A stretch of DNA of 64,000 bases from RGEC01 sp964475595 (lineage in GTDB: Bacteria; Bacteroidota; Bacteroidia; NS11-12g; UBA955). The stretch lies in the NCBI GenBank assembly GCA_964475595.1, contig CAYYXG010000001.1, positions 203,633 through 267,632 of the forward strand, written 5' to 3'. A program made the position numbers and the translations under genes. Each line of letters starts with the position of its first letter. The first letter of the stretch is position 1. The notes beneath the pieces were generated by a model. The model had not been told where the DNA came from. It made no database searches and saw only the letters and a program-made list of their open reading frames with translations. This document shows positions 34,015 through 43,040 of the stretch, piece after piece.

Positions 34015-35439
34015 TTACTTTTCTATAATTTGTATTTCAGCCATTAATAGCTCTTTCCTCAACGCCTGCCATGAGGCAAAATCTTCTCTTGCCATGAATA
34101 TCTGATGCATGTCACCCAAAACTTCATTAGGTTCTACAACCATAAATGAATATCCATTTCGATTGAGATTATTCAGGTAAAAAGATACATCCGTATTAAA
34201 CGCATTGCAATACACCCCATATTTTTGGGTTTTTGAAAACGTGTGGTTTTTTAAGTATGCCACCAGCAATTCCTTTTTGTTGGGATTGCTTTGATGATTG
34301 TGTGAAAGTACCGTACCATAGGCAGATTTTACCTGAAAAAACAGTCCAATAGCAACAATGGTAAATGATAATTTAGGGAAACCGGCACACAACCGGTCAA
34401 TCCAGTCATTGAGAAAATGTGCCATGCATATCACCAAAGGAAAAATCAGGGGTAAATCATACCAAAAGTTTTTACTGTGGCTGAAGCTGATAATGGGCAG
34501 CGTAAAACAAATGGTGGCAAGTCCCAAACGTGAAAATGGTTTATGCTTCCATTTAAAAGCAACCCAAACCAGTGATACTATGCCTGCATACAAAAACCCT
34601 TGCAGACGCCCTGAGAAACCTTTTAGGTAGTATAATACATCAGTATTTGCATTGTTTTTTGATGTAAAACGCCCCATCCATTCTTCCAGGTTGACCATGT
34701 GAATATAGCCGGGCTGTAGTTGCTCACGAACCCAATAGTAGCTTGCAATGCATATACCTGAGCAGGCAAAAGGAACCATCCATTTAAATGTAAATAGATT
34801 TTTACGGTAATTGGCATCCAAGAGGGCCAAAGCCAAAATTCCGGGCAAAATAAAGCCCACGGCAATACTTTTGGTGAGCCAGCCCAGTAATAGGCCCAGT
34901 GCAGAAATCCATGCCCAGTGCATTTTCCCTGATGTTAGAAACAGGTACGAAGCCACTAAAATTAAGGCTTGAAAAAAGCACAGCATGGCATCATGGTCGC
35001 CGAATAAGAAACCGTGCGGATGCAACGTGGCTGGGATGGTGATAGCGGTTACGGCACAAAACAAGGCAACCATTGCACTCACCCCTTCCCGGTAAAGGAA
35101 CCAAAATGCCAGGTAAGCAATGCCTAGTGCAGCCATTGCAGAGGGGAATCGGATACCAAATTCGGTAACGCCCCAAATTTTTGTTGAAAGGCACTGAGCC
35201 CAGATGAGCAATGGGGGCTTTAATTCCCAAGTTTCTGGATTTCCATGATAGTAGCGTACCAGCCACTGGCCGTTTTGCAACATTTCCTGGGTGTTGACGG
35301 CATTTCTGGCCTCATCCCATTGCTGAATGATGGGTGCTGATAATGAATGAATGTATAGGAAATACCAGATGCAGGTGATGACCAGCAATGAGGCCATTTG
35401 GTGCTTTACGGAAAAGTGAATATTCCTGATGCCCTGCAT
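34015..35439 (-). CDS. Glycosyltransferase family 39 (ArnT/PMT-like) membrane protein
   Basis: 474 residues, about 11 membrane helices. The first periplasmic loop contains IIQQWDEARNAVNTQEML, the Asp-Glu motif of GT-C enzymes that bind a polyprenyl-phosphate sugar, followed by HGNPETWELKPPLLIWAQ. These enzymes move a sugar from a lipid carrier to lipid A, protein or polysaccharide at the outer face of the inner membrane. Acceptor and sugar are unknown. It starts eight bases after the lepB stop, so it is likely cotranscribed with dapB and lepB. Confidence 0.87.
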   Translation of the reverse strand: MQGIRNIHFSVKHQMASLLVITCIWYFLYIHSLSAPIIQQWDEARNAVNTQEMLQNGQWLVRYYHGNPETWELKPPLLIWAQCLSTKIWGVTEFGIRFPSAMAALGIAYLAFWFLYREGVSAMVALFCAVTAITIPATLHPHGFLFGDHDAMLCFFQALILVASYLFLTSGKMHWAWISALGLLLGWLTKSIAVGFILPGILALALLDANYRKNLFTFKWMVPFACSGICIASYYWVREQLQPGYIHMVNLEEWMGRFTSKNNANTDVLYYLKGFSGRLQGFLYAGIVSLVWVAFKWKHKPFSRLGLATICFTLPIISFSHSKNFWYDLPLIFPLVICMAHFLNDWIDRLCAGFPKLSFTIVAIGLFFQVKSAYGTVLSHNHQSNPNKKELLVAYLKNHTFSKTQKYGVYCNAFNTDVSFYLNNLNRNGYSFMVVEPNEVLGDMHQIFMAREDFASWQALRKELLMAEIQIIEK

Positions 35440-35447
35440 TCGGCACT

Positions 35448-36998
35448 TTATTCAATACTTCTGAGAATTTTATTCCACCTTACCCCTTTGGTTTCGTACT
35501 CCATGTTGTTGTCATGAATATACGGGAGGCCATTATCATCAATTTTAATAACTTTTTTAAGACTAAAGAAGGTGAATAATGGTTTTCCAACCACGTGGTC
35601 CTCGGGGACATAGCCCCAATAGCGGCTGTCAGAGCTGTTGTACCTGTTATCGCCCATCATCCAGTAGTAACCGTATTTAAATGTGTAGGTGGTAACTTTC
35701 TCATCGCCTTGCACAAATCCATTGCCATCCCAGGTAATACCGGCTTTTTCGTATCGGTTTACGGCCAGCCGATACCAATCCCAGTTGTTCTTGGTGAGCG
35801 TAATGGTTTCGCCTCTTTTGGGCAGGTAAACCGGTCCGTAGTCATTCAATGACCATTTGTGTCTGAAATAGAGGTTGTTGGTGGTGTCGGGGAATAAACT
35901 CACTGACATGCCATCGTCTGCAATATCCTCGAAAATACTGCCCACAGCCGGATCTTTTTTTATCTTCTCAGCATTTTCTTTCCAGGTAAAAATGGTGTAG
36001 GGAATAAGTTTTTTGCCCCGTTTTTCAGCCGCCTGAATATATTCGGTTGCTTTGATGGGTATGGTGAAATCACCCAGGTCATTTCTCACTAGAAAATCGC
36101 TGCTGATGGGCTCATTCATGAGCAGGAGGTATCTTTTTTGTTGTTTACCGACCGTTGCCAGTGTGCTCCAAGGGGCCCCGGTTTTTCTCACCATCACTGC
36201 ACCATTCACTATTTTCAGTGAATCACCGGGAATCCCCAGGCATCTTTTCACATAATTATCTTTTTTATCAACCGGAAACTCTTCTCCATCGGCCGGCCAG
36301 TTAAACACCACCACATCGTTATTTTTTATGCTATACCAGCCCGGAAGTCGCATGTAGGGCAATTCTACCGCATCGGAAAACGCAGTAAATCCCATCAGTT
36401 CTTTGTGGGCGATAACGGGTACGGTAATGGGTGTCATGGGAATGCGCATGCCCACTTTTACGCGGCTTACAACCAGAAAATCTCCCACCTTAAGATTACC
36501 CTCCATACTGGGAGTTGGAATAACGAAAAAGTCAAAAAACAAGGCCCTCATCCCCCCGGCTACATAAGCGGCAAATAATAAGGCATCAGCCCATTCCCGC
36601 GTTCCGGAGTGTTTGGGGATGTTGGTTTTTCTCCATTCTGCAGCCCCGCCTGGGCCTATGAATTTAAGGTCCTTGCGCATAGCAAGTATGGGTAAATAAA
36701 TAAAAGTGAACAGAATGCCGGTAAAATGCTGCCAAAATTTAAATTGCCCAAAACTTCTCAGCAAATCCAGGGTAATGTTAAAACTAAACAGAATGTTGAT
36801 GCATGGGATAACCATGCCCACCATATACCACCAGGGGCGGCCAACCAGTTTTATCCAAAACCACCAGCTTACGATGGGTAAGAATGCGGTCCAGGCCGGC
36901 TGACCGGCTTTTTTAAACATCACATACAATCCAATGCGGGTAAGCGCAAACGCGAGTGCCCACATGATCATAAATAAGCCCAGTGAATAAGATTCCAT
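35448..36998 (-). CDS. lepB: Signal peptidase I, large Bacteroidota form
   Basis: 516 residues against about 180-330 in other phyla. Three or more N-terminal helices (about 1-105) form an extra membrane module. The catalytic Ser164 is in VIPTPSMEGNLKVGDFLVV and the general-base Lys251 is in DNYVKRCLGIPGD. A large insertion (about 290-430) precedes the last conserved box GYYWMMGDNRYNSSDSRYWG. It removes signal peptides of exported proteins at the outer face of the inner membrane. It lies 17 bases after dapB in the same direction. Confidence 0.94.
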   Translation of the reverse strand: MESYSLGLFMIMWALAFALTRIGLYVMFKKAGQPAWTAFLPIVSWWFWIKLVGRPWWYMVGMVIPCINILFSFNITLDLLRSFGQFKFWQHFTGILFTFIYLPILAMRKDLKFIGPGGAAEWRKTNIPKHSGTREWADALLFAAYVAGGMRALFFDFFVIPTPSMEGNLKVGDFLVVSRVKVGMRIPMTPITVPVIAHKELMGFTAFSDAVELPYMRLPGWYSIKNNDVVVFNWPADGEEFPVDKKDNYVKRCLGIPGDSLKIVNGAVMVRKTGAPWSTLATVGKQQKRYLLLMNEPISSDFLVRNDLGDFTIPIKATEYIQAAEKRGKKLIPYTIFTWKENAEKIKKDPAVGSIFEDIADDGMSVSLFPDTTNNLYFRHKWSLNDYGPVYLPKRGETITLTKNNWDWYRLAVNRYEKAGITWDGNGFVQGDEKVTTYTFKYGYYWMMGDNRYNSSDSRYWGYVPEDHVVGKPLFTFFSLKKVIKIDDNGLPYIHDNNMEYETKGVRWNKILRSIE

Positions 36999-37015
36999 GA
37001 ATGTGTTTTTTCAGA

Positions 37016-37741
37016 TTAAATCGACTCAAAATTAAGCATATCCTTCATGGAATACACACCTTGCTTTCCAATAATCCATTCGGCGGCCAATGTAGCACCC
37101 ATGGCAAATCCTTGCCTGTTATGGGCTGTATGGGTGATTGAAATGCTATCAATCGCGCTGTTCCAGTTGATGGTATGGGTGCCCGGAACCTGATCCTCGC
37201 GCGATGCCTGAATGGGGATTTTTCCGCCAAATGATTGCTTTTCATCGTTGGAAAGTTCCCAGCCGTCGTACAAAAGATGTTCCTCGATAATGCCTTCTGC
37301 CATGGAAATGGCTGTGCCACTGGGCGCATCTAGCTTCTGGGTATGATGAATTTCGGTAATGCCTGCGGCATATTCCCTGTTTTTATTCATTATTCGGGCC
37401 AATATGCTGTTAATATGAAATGCAATGTTGACCCCGATGCTGTAATTGGTTGCAGTAAACAGAGCACCCTTATCCTGAAATAATAATTTCACATCCTGAA
37501 AATGTTCATACCATCCCGTAGTGCCAACCACAACCGGAACTCCGGCCTCTCTGCACAGTGCAATATGCCCGGCAGCCAGTTCGGGGCGAGTGAACTCAAT
37601 GGCAACATCCGCTTGCCTCAAAGATTCGAGGTCCGGTCTGTTTTCGCTGCCATATTTTCCGACAATGCTATGGTTTCTCTCATGGGCAATTTTTTCAATG
37701 GCTTTGCCCATTTTACCATATCCGATTAATGCAATTTTCAC
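37016..37741 (-). CDS. dapB: 4-hydroxy-tetrahydrodipicolinate reductase
   Basis: 241 residues with a GTG start. It reduces hydroxytetrahydrodipicolinate with NAD(P)H on the route to lysine and diaminopimelate. The nucleotide-binding motif is IALIGYGKMGKAIEKIA, the fingerprint AIEFTRPELAAGHIALC and VVVGTTGWY follow, and the catalytic segment is EIHHTQKLDAPSGTAISMAEGI. It is shorter than the E. coli enzyme (273) by loss of loops, as is usual in this phylum. First gene of the dapB-lepB-GT39 unit. Confidence 0.94.
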   Translation of the reverse strand: MKIALIGYGKMGKAIEKIAHERNHSIVGKYGSENRPDLESLRQADVAIEFTRPELAAGHIALCREAGVPVVVGTTGWYEHFQDVKLLFQDKGALFTATNYSIGVNIAFHINSILARIMNKNREYAAGITEIHHTQKLDAPSGTAISMAEGIIEEHLLYDGWELSNDEKQSFGGKIPIQASREDQVPGTHTINWNSAIDSISITHTAHNRQGFAMGATLAAEWIIGKQGVYSMKDMLNFESI

Positions 37742-37745
37742 TTAG

Positions 37746-37753
37746 CAAAGGTA
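37746..37753 (-). promoter_or_regulatory. -7 promoter element of dapB
   Basis: TACCTTTG on the minus strand matches TAnnTTTG, followed by ctaa and the GTG start at 37741. The four-base gap again predicts a leaderless transcript. The divergent mltG start is only 73 bases away. Confidence 0.5.
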
Positions 37754-37814
37754 ATTTTAAAGCAATCAATATTTTTTGGGGCATTGTATTCAATCATTTT
37801 TTGTGATTTTTGCC

Positions 37815-38834
37815 GTGTTGAAAAAACGCATTAAAACAAACCGCTTCCTTGTTTTTGCATCGATCGTGCTTTTGTCACTTCTGTATGGTACTTACCTCAT
37901 TTTTGGTGATGCAGTTACATGCGAAAAAACAGAGAGAATCAGAATTAGAAAAGGATGGACATTGGAGCAGCTGACAGATAGTTTAGTTAAGAGGGCCGGG
38001 CTTAAACATCCTGCTGTGTTCAGATTTATGGCAGAAAAGGCAGGTTACCGGATTCCGAGGCCATGTTATTTTTTTATAAATCCGAAGGATAATGTGTTCG
38101 ACATTGTTAATCAGCTCAAAAGAAACCGAAATCAAACGGTCAATATTGCCATCCGCGGCAGTATGGATGCGAATCAGTTGGCAGCGTTGTTTTCCGGCAA
38201 ACTGGAAATCGATAGAGACAGTTTTTTATTAGCCCTGAAAACCCAATCAAAACTTCGGAAATATGATGTAAATGATACAACATGGCCGGCACTTTTTATT
38301 CCTAACACCTATAATCTTTATGCTGCTACCGAATTGAATCAGTTATTGGAGCGAATGCAAAAGGAATATGAAATATTTTGGAATTCCAAGCGTATTCAGC
38401 GTTCCAATACACAGCGACTCACCTGCCATGAGGTGATTACCCTCGCCAGTATTGTTACCAAAGAAAGCAATAAAACAGATGAGTATGAAAAAATAGCCGG
38501 GGTTTATTTAAATCGTTTGCGAATAGGAATGCTATTGCAAGCCGATCCTACTGTTGTTTTTGCCCGGGGCAGATCGGGGAGGGTGTGGGCTGCGGATTTG
38601 GCCATTCAAAGTCCTTATAACACCTATCTGCATAAAGGATTGCCACCCGGTCCCATTTGTATTCCCAATCTGGAAAGTATAGAAGCCGTTTTAAATTACA
38701 AGCAGCACAATTATTTATATTTCTGTGCACGGGCAGATTTTAGCGGATACCATGACTTCGCCGGCAGTTTATCAGAGCACAATCGAAATGCCGCCGCATT
38801 TCACAGGGCCATGAATGAAAGGGGCATAAAATAA
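37815..38834 (+). CDS. mltG: Endolytic transglycosylase MltG
   Basis: 339 residues from the GTG at 37815 (an adjacent TTG at 37818 is equally possible; the frame further up runs into the dapB promoter). One membrane helix (about residues 8-28) anchors a periplasmic catalytic domain that cuts nascent glycan strands and sets their length. Family features are IRKGWTLEQLTDSLVK (LysM-like part), WPALFIPNTYNLYA, the catalytic Glu in LASIVTKESNKTDEYEKIAGVYLNRL, LLQADPTVVFA, and YNTYLHKGLPPGPICIPN. A GATTTTTG just upstream resembles a -7 element. Confidence 0.92.
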   Translation: MLKKRIKTNRFLVFASIVLLSLLYGTYLIFGDAVTCEKTERIRIRKGWTLEQLTDSLVKRAGLKHPAVFRFMAEKAGYRIPRPCYFFINPKDNVFDIVNQLKRNRNQTVNIAIRGSMDANQLAALFSGKLEIDRDSFLLALKTQSKLRKYDVNDTTWPALFIPNTYNLYAATELNQLLERMQKEYEIFWNSKRIQRSNTQRLTCHEVITLASIVTKESNKTDEYEKIAGVYLNRLRIGMLLQADPTVVFARGRSGRVWAADLAIQSPYNTYLHKGLPPGPICIPNLESIEAVLNYKQHNYLYFCARADFSGYHDFAGSLSEHNRNAAAFHRAMNERGIK

Positions 38835-38861
38835 AAAAGACAGCCATGTGACTGTCTTTTT
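38834..38861. terminator. Bidirectional terminator between mltG and the CxxCH gene
   Basis: A perfect 10-bp stem (38834-38843 with 38852-38861, AAAAAGACAG/CTGTCTTTTT) has an eight-base loop. T-runs on both strands let it end both convergent genes. Confidence 0.85.
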
Positions 38862-38880
38862 ATAATCAGCAATTTGGGAT

Positions 38881-39657
38881 TTATAATTTTTGGAATTTGA
38901 TTATTCCGTTCTCGTTGCCCTTGCTCCACTTGAGGTAATAAATACCTTGTGGCAATTTACGGGTGTTGAGGCTTGAACCCGAGATTTCTGCCGGATAAAC
39001 AGCTCCGTTAATTCCATTGATGGTGAGTTGGTCAACCGCTTTGCTCAACGTTAAAATATCCATGCAGGGATTGGGATAAGCGCTCAAGGAAATGTAGGAT
39101 TCTGATTGGGTTCCTGTGCTGGCATCAAGGGTGAGTACCATTTTTTTGATAGCTGCCTGATCACCTGCATCTCCGCTAAAACCATTAGCGGCAACGCCAG
39201 ACGCATAAATGGTTACCTCCCCTGTGGGACTTGTGGGTGCGGTCCATTCATAAGTCCATGCACCGAGTGCACTCGGCGAATTCTGTACCACAATGTCGCG
39301 GCTATTTGCGCTGATGATTCTTGAACCTGTAGAAGGGTTTGCGGTGGTTCCTGTTTTTTTATTGGCAGCATCCAAAACCGTACTTTGAAATCCTTTAACG
39401 GTGGATACGCCAAGCACGCCCACTGCTACGGTATAAGTCTTACCTGCTTTATAGGAAGTTACCGGAGTCATCATGCCTTTTTCGGTCACACCAATATTGA
39501 TGGATGTGCCCTGAGCTCCCCCGCTGTGGCAGTTGCCGCAATTTCCATCTGATGACGGTGCACCGGTGCGGTCATCGGTTCTGCCACTTGAACTGCCCAT
39601 TAATACTACGGCACCGGCTACAATGAGCCCTGAAACAATAATGTAATTTTTCTTCAT
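38881..39657 (-). CDS. Choice-of-anchor V-type exported protein with CxxCH motif and T9SS type A sorting domain
   Basis: 258 residues. The signal peptide (YIIVSGLIVAGAVVLMGSSSG) is followed by GAPSSDGNCGNCHSGG, a CxxCH motif that could bind haem c. A beta-sandwich domain (about 50-185; TVAVGVLGVSTVKGFQ, TYEWTAPTSPTGEVTIYASG) resembles reelin-like choice-of-anchor V domains. The C-terminus is a type A sorting domain (SLSAYPNPCMDILTLS ... LPQGIYYLKWSKGNENGIIKFQKL). It is likely exported by the T9SS and attached to the surface. A role in electron transfer is possible but rests only on the motif. Confidence 0.82.
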   Translation of the reverse strand: MKKNYIIVSGLIVAGAVVLMGSSSGRTDDRTGAPSSDGNCGNCHSGGAQGTSINIGVTEKGMMTPVTSYKAGKTYTVAVGVLGVSTVKGFQSTVLDAANKKTGTTANPSTGSRIISANSRDIVVQNSPSALGAWTYEWTAPTSPTGEVTIYASGVAANGFSGDAGDQAAIKKMVLTLDASTGTQSESYISLSAYPNPCMDILTLSKAVDQLTINGINGAVYPAEISGSSLNTRKLPQGIYYLKWSKGNENGIIKFQKL

Positions 39658-39799
39658 TTTATAGAATTTATTTGCAAATTAACATTTTTTTTAGTAAATT
39701 TAAGGATTCAATTCATTCATTTTTTTGTTAAACGGTCCATTGTGGGCAATCCGTAAAAAATGTGGATTGTTTGGCAAACAAATCGCAGGGTTATTTCAT

Positions 39800-39807
39800 T
39801 ACTTTTG
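39800..39807 (+). promoter_or_regulatory. -7 promoter element of the nuo operon
   Basis: TACTTTTG, an exact TAnnTTTG match, lies 15 bases before nuoA. The preceding 140 bases are A/T-rich; TTTG at about 39770 is a little far (26 bases) for a -33 element. Confidence 0.5.
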
Positions 39808-39822
39808 TAATCGCTAAAGAGT

Positions 39823-40188
39823 ATGAGCAGCCCATCAAGTTATCTGCCCATCGTGATTCAAACAGGAGTAGCCATTGGTTTTGTTGCACTGGCTCTGGGT
39901 TTGTCTCATTTGTTGGGTCCAAAAAGAAAGACTACACAGAAAGAGGAAACTTTTGAATGTGGTATAGAAACCCAGGGTAATGCCCGGTTTCCGGTTTCCA
40001 TCAAATATTTTCTGACAGCTATTTTGTTTGTTTTATTTGATGTGGAAGTGATTTTCTTTTATCCCTACGCGGTTAATTTTAAGGAAATGGGTGTTGAAGG
40101 TTTTATTGCGGTAGTCTCATTTGTGGCCTTATTTCTGGCAGGATTTATCTACGTTTGGAAAAAGGGGGCTTTTGAATGGGAAAAATAA
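39823..40188 (+). CDS. nuoA: NADH-quinone oxidoreductase subunit A
   Basis: 121 residues, three membrane helices. Subunit A lies in the membrane arm of complex I next to the quinone site. Family features are LLGPKRKTTQKEETFECGIETQGNARFPVSIKYFLTAILFVLFDVEVIFFYPYAV, including the conserved Cys in the loop between helices 1 and 2 and the acidic residues of helix 2. It is the first gene of a plus-strand nuoA-H operon. Confidence 0.95.
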   Translation: MSSPSSYLPIVIQTGVAIGFVALALGLSHLLGPKRKTTQKEETFECGIETQGNARFPVSIKYFLTAILFVLFDVEVIFFYPYAVNFKEMGVEGFIAVVSFVALFLAGFIYVWKKGAFEWEK

Positions 40189-40216
40189 AATTATTAAAAA
40201 TCAAAAACTCAGGTAA

Positions 40217-40759
40217 ATGGTAAAGATGGTAGATGCTCCGGAGGGTGTGGAAGGGCAAGGTTTTTTTGCCACCTCCTTAGACAAAGTGATTGGAATGGCA
40301 CGCGCCAACTCATTGTGGCCGCTGCCATTTGCAACTTCCTGTTGCGGAATAGAATTTATGGCGACCATGGGGGCCAATTATGACCTGGCGCGTTTTGGTT
40401 CTGAGCGGTTGAGCTTTTCGCCCCGTCAAGCGGATCTTCTGATGGTAATGGGAACCATAGCCAAGAAAATGGGCCCCGTACTCAAGCAGGTGTATGATCA
40501 AATGGCGGAGCCGAAATGGGTGATTGCCGTTGGGGCCTGCGCCAGCAGTGGCGGTATTTTTGATACGTACAGCGTGTTGCAAGGGATAGACAGAATCATC
40601 CCCGTGGATGTGTATGTGCCCGGATGCCCCCCACGTCCTGAACAGATTATTGAAGGCGTGATGAAAATCCAGGATCTGGCCCGAAATGAAAGTCTTAGGC
40701 GCAGAAACAGCGATGAATACAAGAAAATGCTGGAAAGCTACAACATCGAAACCCAATGA
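40217..40759 (+). CDS. nuoB: NADH-quinone oxidoreductase subunit B
   Basis: 180 residues. Subunit B carries the terminal iron-sulfur cluster N2. The four Cys ligands are present in ATSCCGIEFM, AVGACASSGG and YVPGCPPRPE. LARFGSERLSFSPRQADLLMVMGT is the conserved quinone-channel region. The stop overlaps the nuoC start (ATGA). The ATG at 40226 is a possible alternative start. Confidence 0.95.
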   Translation: MVKMVDAPEGVEGQGFFATSLDKVIGMARANSLWPLPFATSCCGIEFMATMGANYDLARFGSERLSFSPRQADLLMVMGTIAKKMGPVLKQVYDQMAEPKWVIAVGACASSGGIFDTYSVLQGIDRIIPVDVYVPGCPPRPEQIIEGVMKIQDLARNESLRRRNSDEYKKMLESYNIETQ

Positions 40760-41268
40760 GCATGGCCGAATTAACTAATGAAATCGTGTTAAAGGCATTA
40801 ACGGATGCTTTCACAGATGGTATTCTTCATTCGGAAGAACAGTATGGAATGCTGAGCGTTGAAATTCCGGCAGACAGAAATCTGGATATTATCGGCTGGC
40901 TGAAAACCAATGAAGACCTCAAAATGGAATTTCTTACCGATGTATGTGCCGTGCATTATCCGGAACAGAAAGGCCGTGAACTGGCAGTGGTGTATCATTT
41001 GCACAGCTGGACCAAAAATTATCGCATGCGGGTTAAATGCTTTGTTTCAGCCGATAAACCTGAAATAGCCAGCTTGACAGGTCTATACAACTCAGCCAAT
41101 TGGATGGAACGTGAGACCTTTGATTTTTATGGAGTTCAGTTCTCAGGGCACCCTGACCTGAGAAGAATTCTGAATATGGACGAAATGGATTATCATCCGC
41201 TGCTGAAGCAATATGCACTTGAGGATGAAACCCGTGATGATAAAGACGATAGTTTTTTTGGAAGATGA
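40756..41268 (+). CDS. nuoC: NADH-quinone oxidoreductase subunit C
   Basis: 170 residues, the 30-kDa subunit of the peripheral arm, as a separate polypeptide rather than the NuoCD fusion of E. coli. The signature is ANWMERETFDFYGVQFSGHPDLRRILNMDEMDYHPLLKQYAL. A second ATG at 40762 could also serve as start. Its stop overlaps the nuoD ATG by four bases. Confidence 0.94.
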   Translation: MSMAELTNEIVLKALTDAFTDGILHSEEQYGMLSVEIPADRNLDIIGWLKTNEDLKMEFLTDVCAVHYPEQKGRELAVVYHLHSWTKNYRMRVKCFVSADKPEIASLTGLYNSANWMERETFDFYGVQFSGHPDLRRILNMDEMDYHPLLKQYALEDETRDDKDDSFFGR

Positions 41269-42485
41269 GCCAGTTAGACACAATCAATCAAGACAAATTT
41301 GTCAGTACCGAGACCATTGACGGTGAAATAGCTACCCTCAATCTGGGGCCAACGCATCCTGCTACCCATGGCGTTTTTCAAAATGTTATGAAGGTGGATG
41401 GTGAACGCATTATCAGCACTGAGCCAACTATTGGCTACATCCACAGGGCGTTTGAAAAACTGGCAGAGCGTAGACCATACAATCAGATAACCCCAATCAC
41501 AGACCGCCTCAATTACTGTTCGTCACCTATCAATAATATAGGATGGCACATGACTGTGGAAAAGCTGGCGGGCATCAGTGTTCCCAAAAAAGTGGATTAC
41601 ATGCGGGTTATTATCATGGAACTTGCCCGTATTGCAGATCACTTGGTGTGTAACTCAGTAATCGGGGTAGATACCGGCGCCCTTACCGGCTTTACCTATG
41701 TATTTCAGGAAAGAGAGAAAATTTATGAAATGTATGAGGAAGTTTGTGGTGCTCGTCTAACCACAAACATTGGAAGGATAGGAGGATTTGAACGGGAATT
41801 CTCGCCTGTTTTTATGGCCAAACTGAAAAAGTTTTTAAAGGAATTTCCAGCCAAGTTTCAGGAGTTTGACAACCTGCTTACCCGTAACCGAATTTTCATG
41901 GATCGCGTAATTAAAGCCGGCCCCATTTCTGCCGAAAAGGCCATTAGTTATGGTTTTACAGGTCCAAATCTCAGGGCTGCTGGCGTTGATTACGACGTAA
42001 GGGTAATGAATCCCTACAGCAGCTATGAAGATTTTGATTTTATCATACCTGTGGGGCAAGATGGCGATACCTATGACAGATTTATCGTAAGACAGGAAGA
42101 AATCAGGCAAAGTTTGGGCATCATTCAGCAAGCGCTGGATGGAATGCCTGAGGGAGCTCATCATTCCGATGTCCCCGCGTTTTATTTGCCTCCCAAAGAG
42201 GAAGTTTACCGCAGCATGGAAGCCCTTATTTATCACTTTAAAATTGTAATGGGAGAAACACCCATACCGGTAGGAGAGGTTTATCATGCAGTAGAAGGTG
42301 CCAACGGCGAGTTGGGTTATTACCTGATTAGCGATGGTGGCAGAACCCCCTATCGTCTTCATTTTAGAAGGCCCTGCTTCATTTATTATCAGGCCTATCC
42401 GGAAATGGTAAAAGGAGCGATGTTGAGTGATGCCATATTAACCATGAGCAGCATGAACGTAATTGCGGGAGAATTAGACGCTTAA
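41265..42485 (+). CDS. nuoD: NADH-quinone oxidoreductase subunit D
   Basis: 406 residues, the 49-kDa subunit that forms the quinone-binding pocket with NuoB. Features are LNLGPTHPATHGVFQNVMKVDGERI (quinone-site His), TIGYIHRAFEKLAERR, NNIGWHMTVEKL, FERFPEGEYNP-like GGFEREFSPVF, and the end LDPVMGDVDR replaced by SSMNVIAGELDA. The C-terminus is normal for this phylum. Confidence 0.95.
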   Translation: MSQLDTINQDKFVSTETIDGEIATLNLGPTHPATHGVFQNVMKVDGERIISTEPTIGYIHRAFEKLAERRPYNQITPITDRLNYCSSPINNIGWHMTVEKLAGISVPKKVDYMRVIIMELARIADHLVCNSVIGVDTGALTGFTYVFQEREKIYEMYEEVCGARLTTNIGRIGGFEREFSPVFMAKLKKFLKEFPAKFQEFDNLLTRNRIFMDRVIKAGPISAEKAISYGFTGPNLRAAGVDYDVRVMNPYSSYEDFDFIIPVGQDGDTYDRFIVRQEEIRQSLGIIQQALDGMPEGAHHSDVPAFYLPPKEEVYRSMEALIYHFKIVMGETPIPVGEVYHAVEGANGELGYYLISDGGRTPYRLHFRRPCFIYYQAYPEMVKGAMLSDAILTMSSMNVIAGELDA

Positions 42486-42495
42486 TAAGAAAACC

Positions 42496-43026
42496 GTGGA
42501 AACAGCAGAAAATCAAATCGTATTTAAAGAGGAAACCCTGAAGGAAGTAGGCCGAATCATTGGCCAATATCCGGAAGGTATGCAAAAAAGTGCGCTTTTA
42601 AGGGTCCTTCACCTTGCTCAGGCGGAGTTCGGCTGGTTGTCAGTTCCTGTGATGGATTATGTTGCACGTTTGCTTCATATTAATCCTGTGGAAGTATATG
42701 AGGTAGCCACTTTTTATAGCATGTATGATACTAAACCGGTTGGGAAGGTTAAGCTGGAAGTTTGCCGTACCGGTCCTTGCATGATTGAAGGTGCCGAGCG
42801 TATCGTAAAATACATTGAAGATAAACTGGGTATTAAAGACGGCGAAACGACATCTGATGGGTTGTTTACGCTAAAAACCGTTGAATGTCTGGGTGCCTGT
42901 GGATATGCTCCCATGCTTCAGGCGGGTGAAAAATATCATGAGCATCTGACAGAAGCAAAAATTGATGAGCTTATCGAAACCTACAGGGCCAATCCGGTGG
43001 CCAATTATATGGGCATGGAATCATAA
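42496..43026 (+). CDS. nuoE: NADH-quinone oxidoreductase subunit E
   Basis: 176 residues with a GTG start at 42496. The 24-kDa thioredoxin-like [2Fe-2S] subunit (cluster N1a) of the NADH module. The four ligands are in EVCRTGPC and VECLGACGYAPM. The N-terminal helical part has PEGMQKSALLRVLHLAQAEFGWLS. Ten bases separate it from nuoD. Confidence 0.95.
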   Translation: METAENQIVFKEETLKEVGRIIGQYPEGMQKSALLRVLHLAQAEFGWLSVPVMDYVARLLHINPVEVYEVATFYSMYDTKPVGKVKLEVCRTGPCMIEGAERIVKYIEDKLGIKDGETTSDGLFTLKTVECLGACGYAPMLQAGEKYHEHLTEAKIDELIETYRANPVANYMGMES

Positions 43027-43040
43027 CCAAGTAAAACAGC

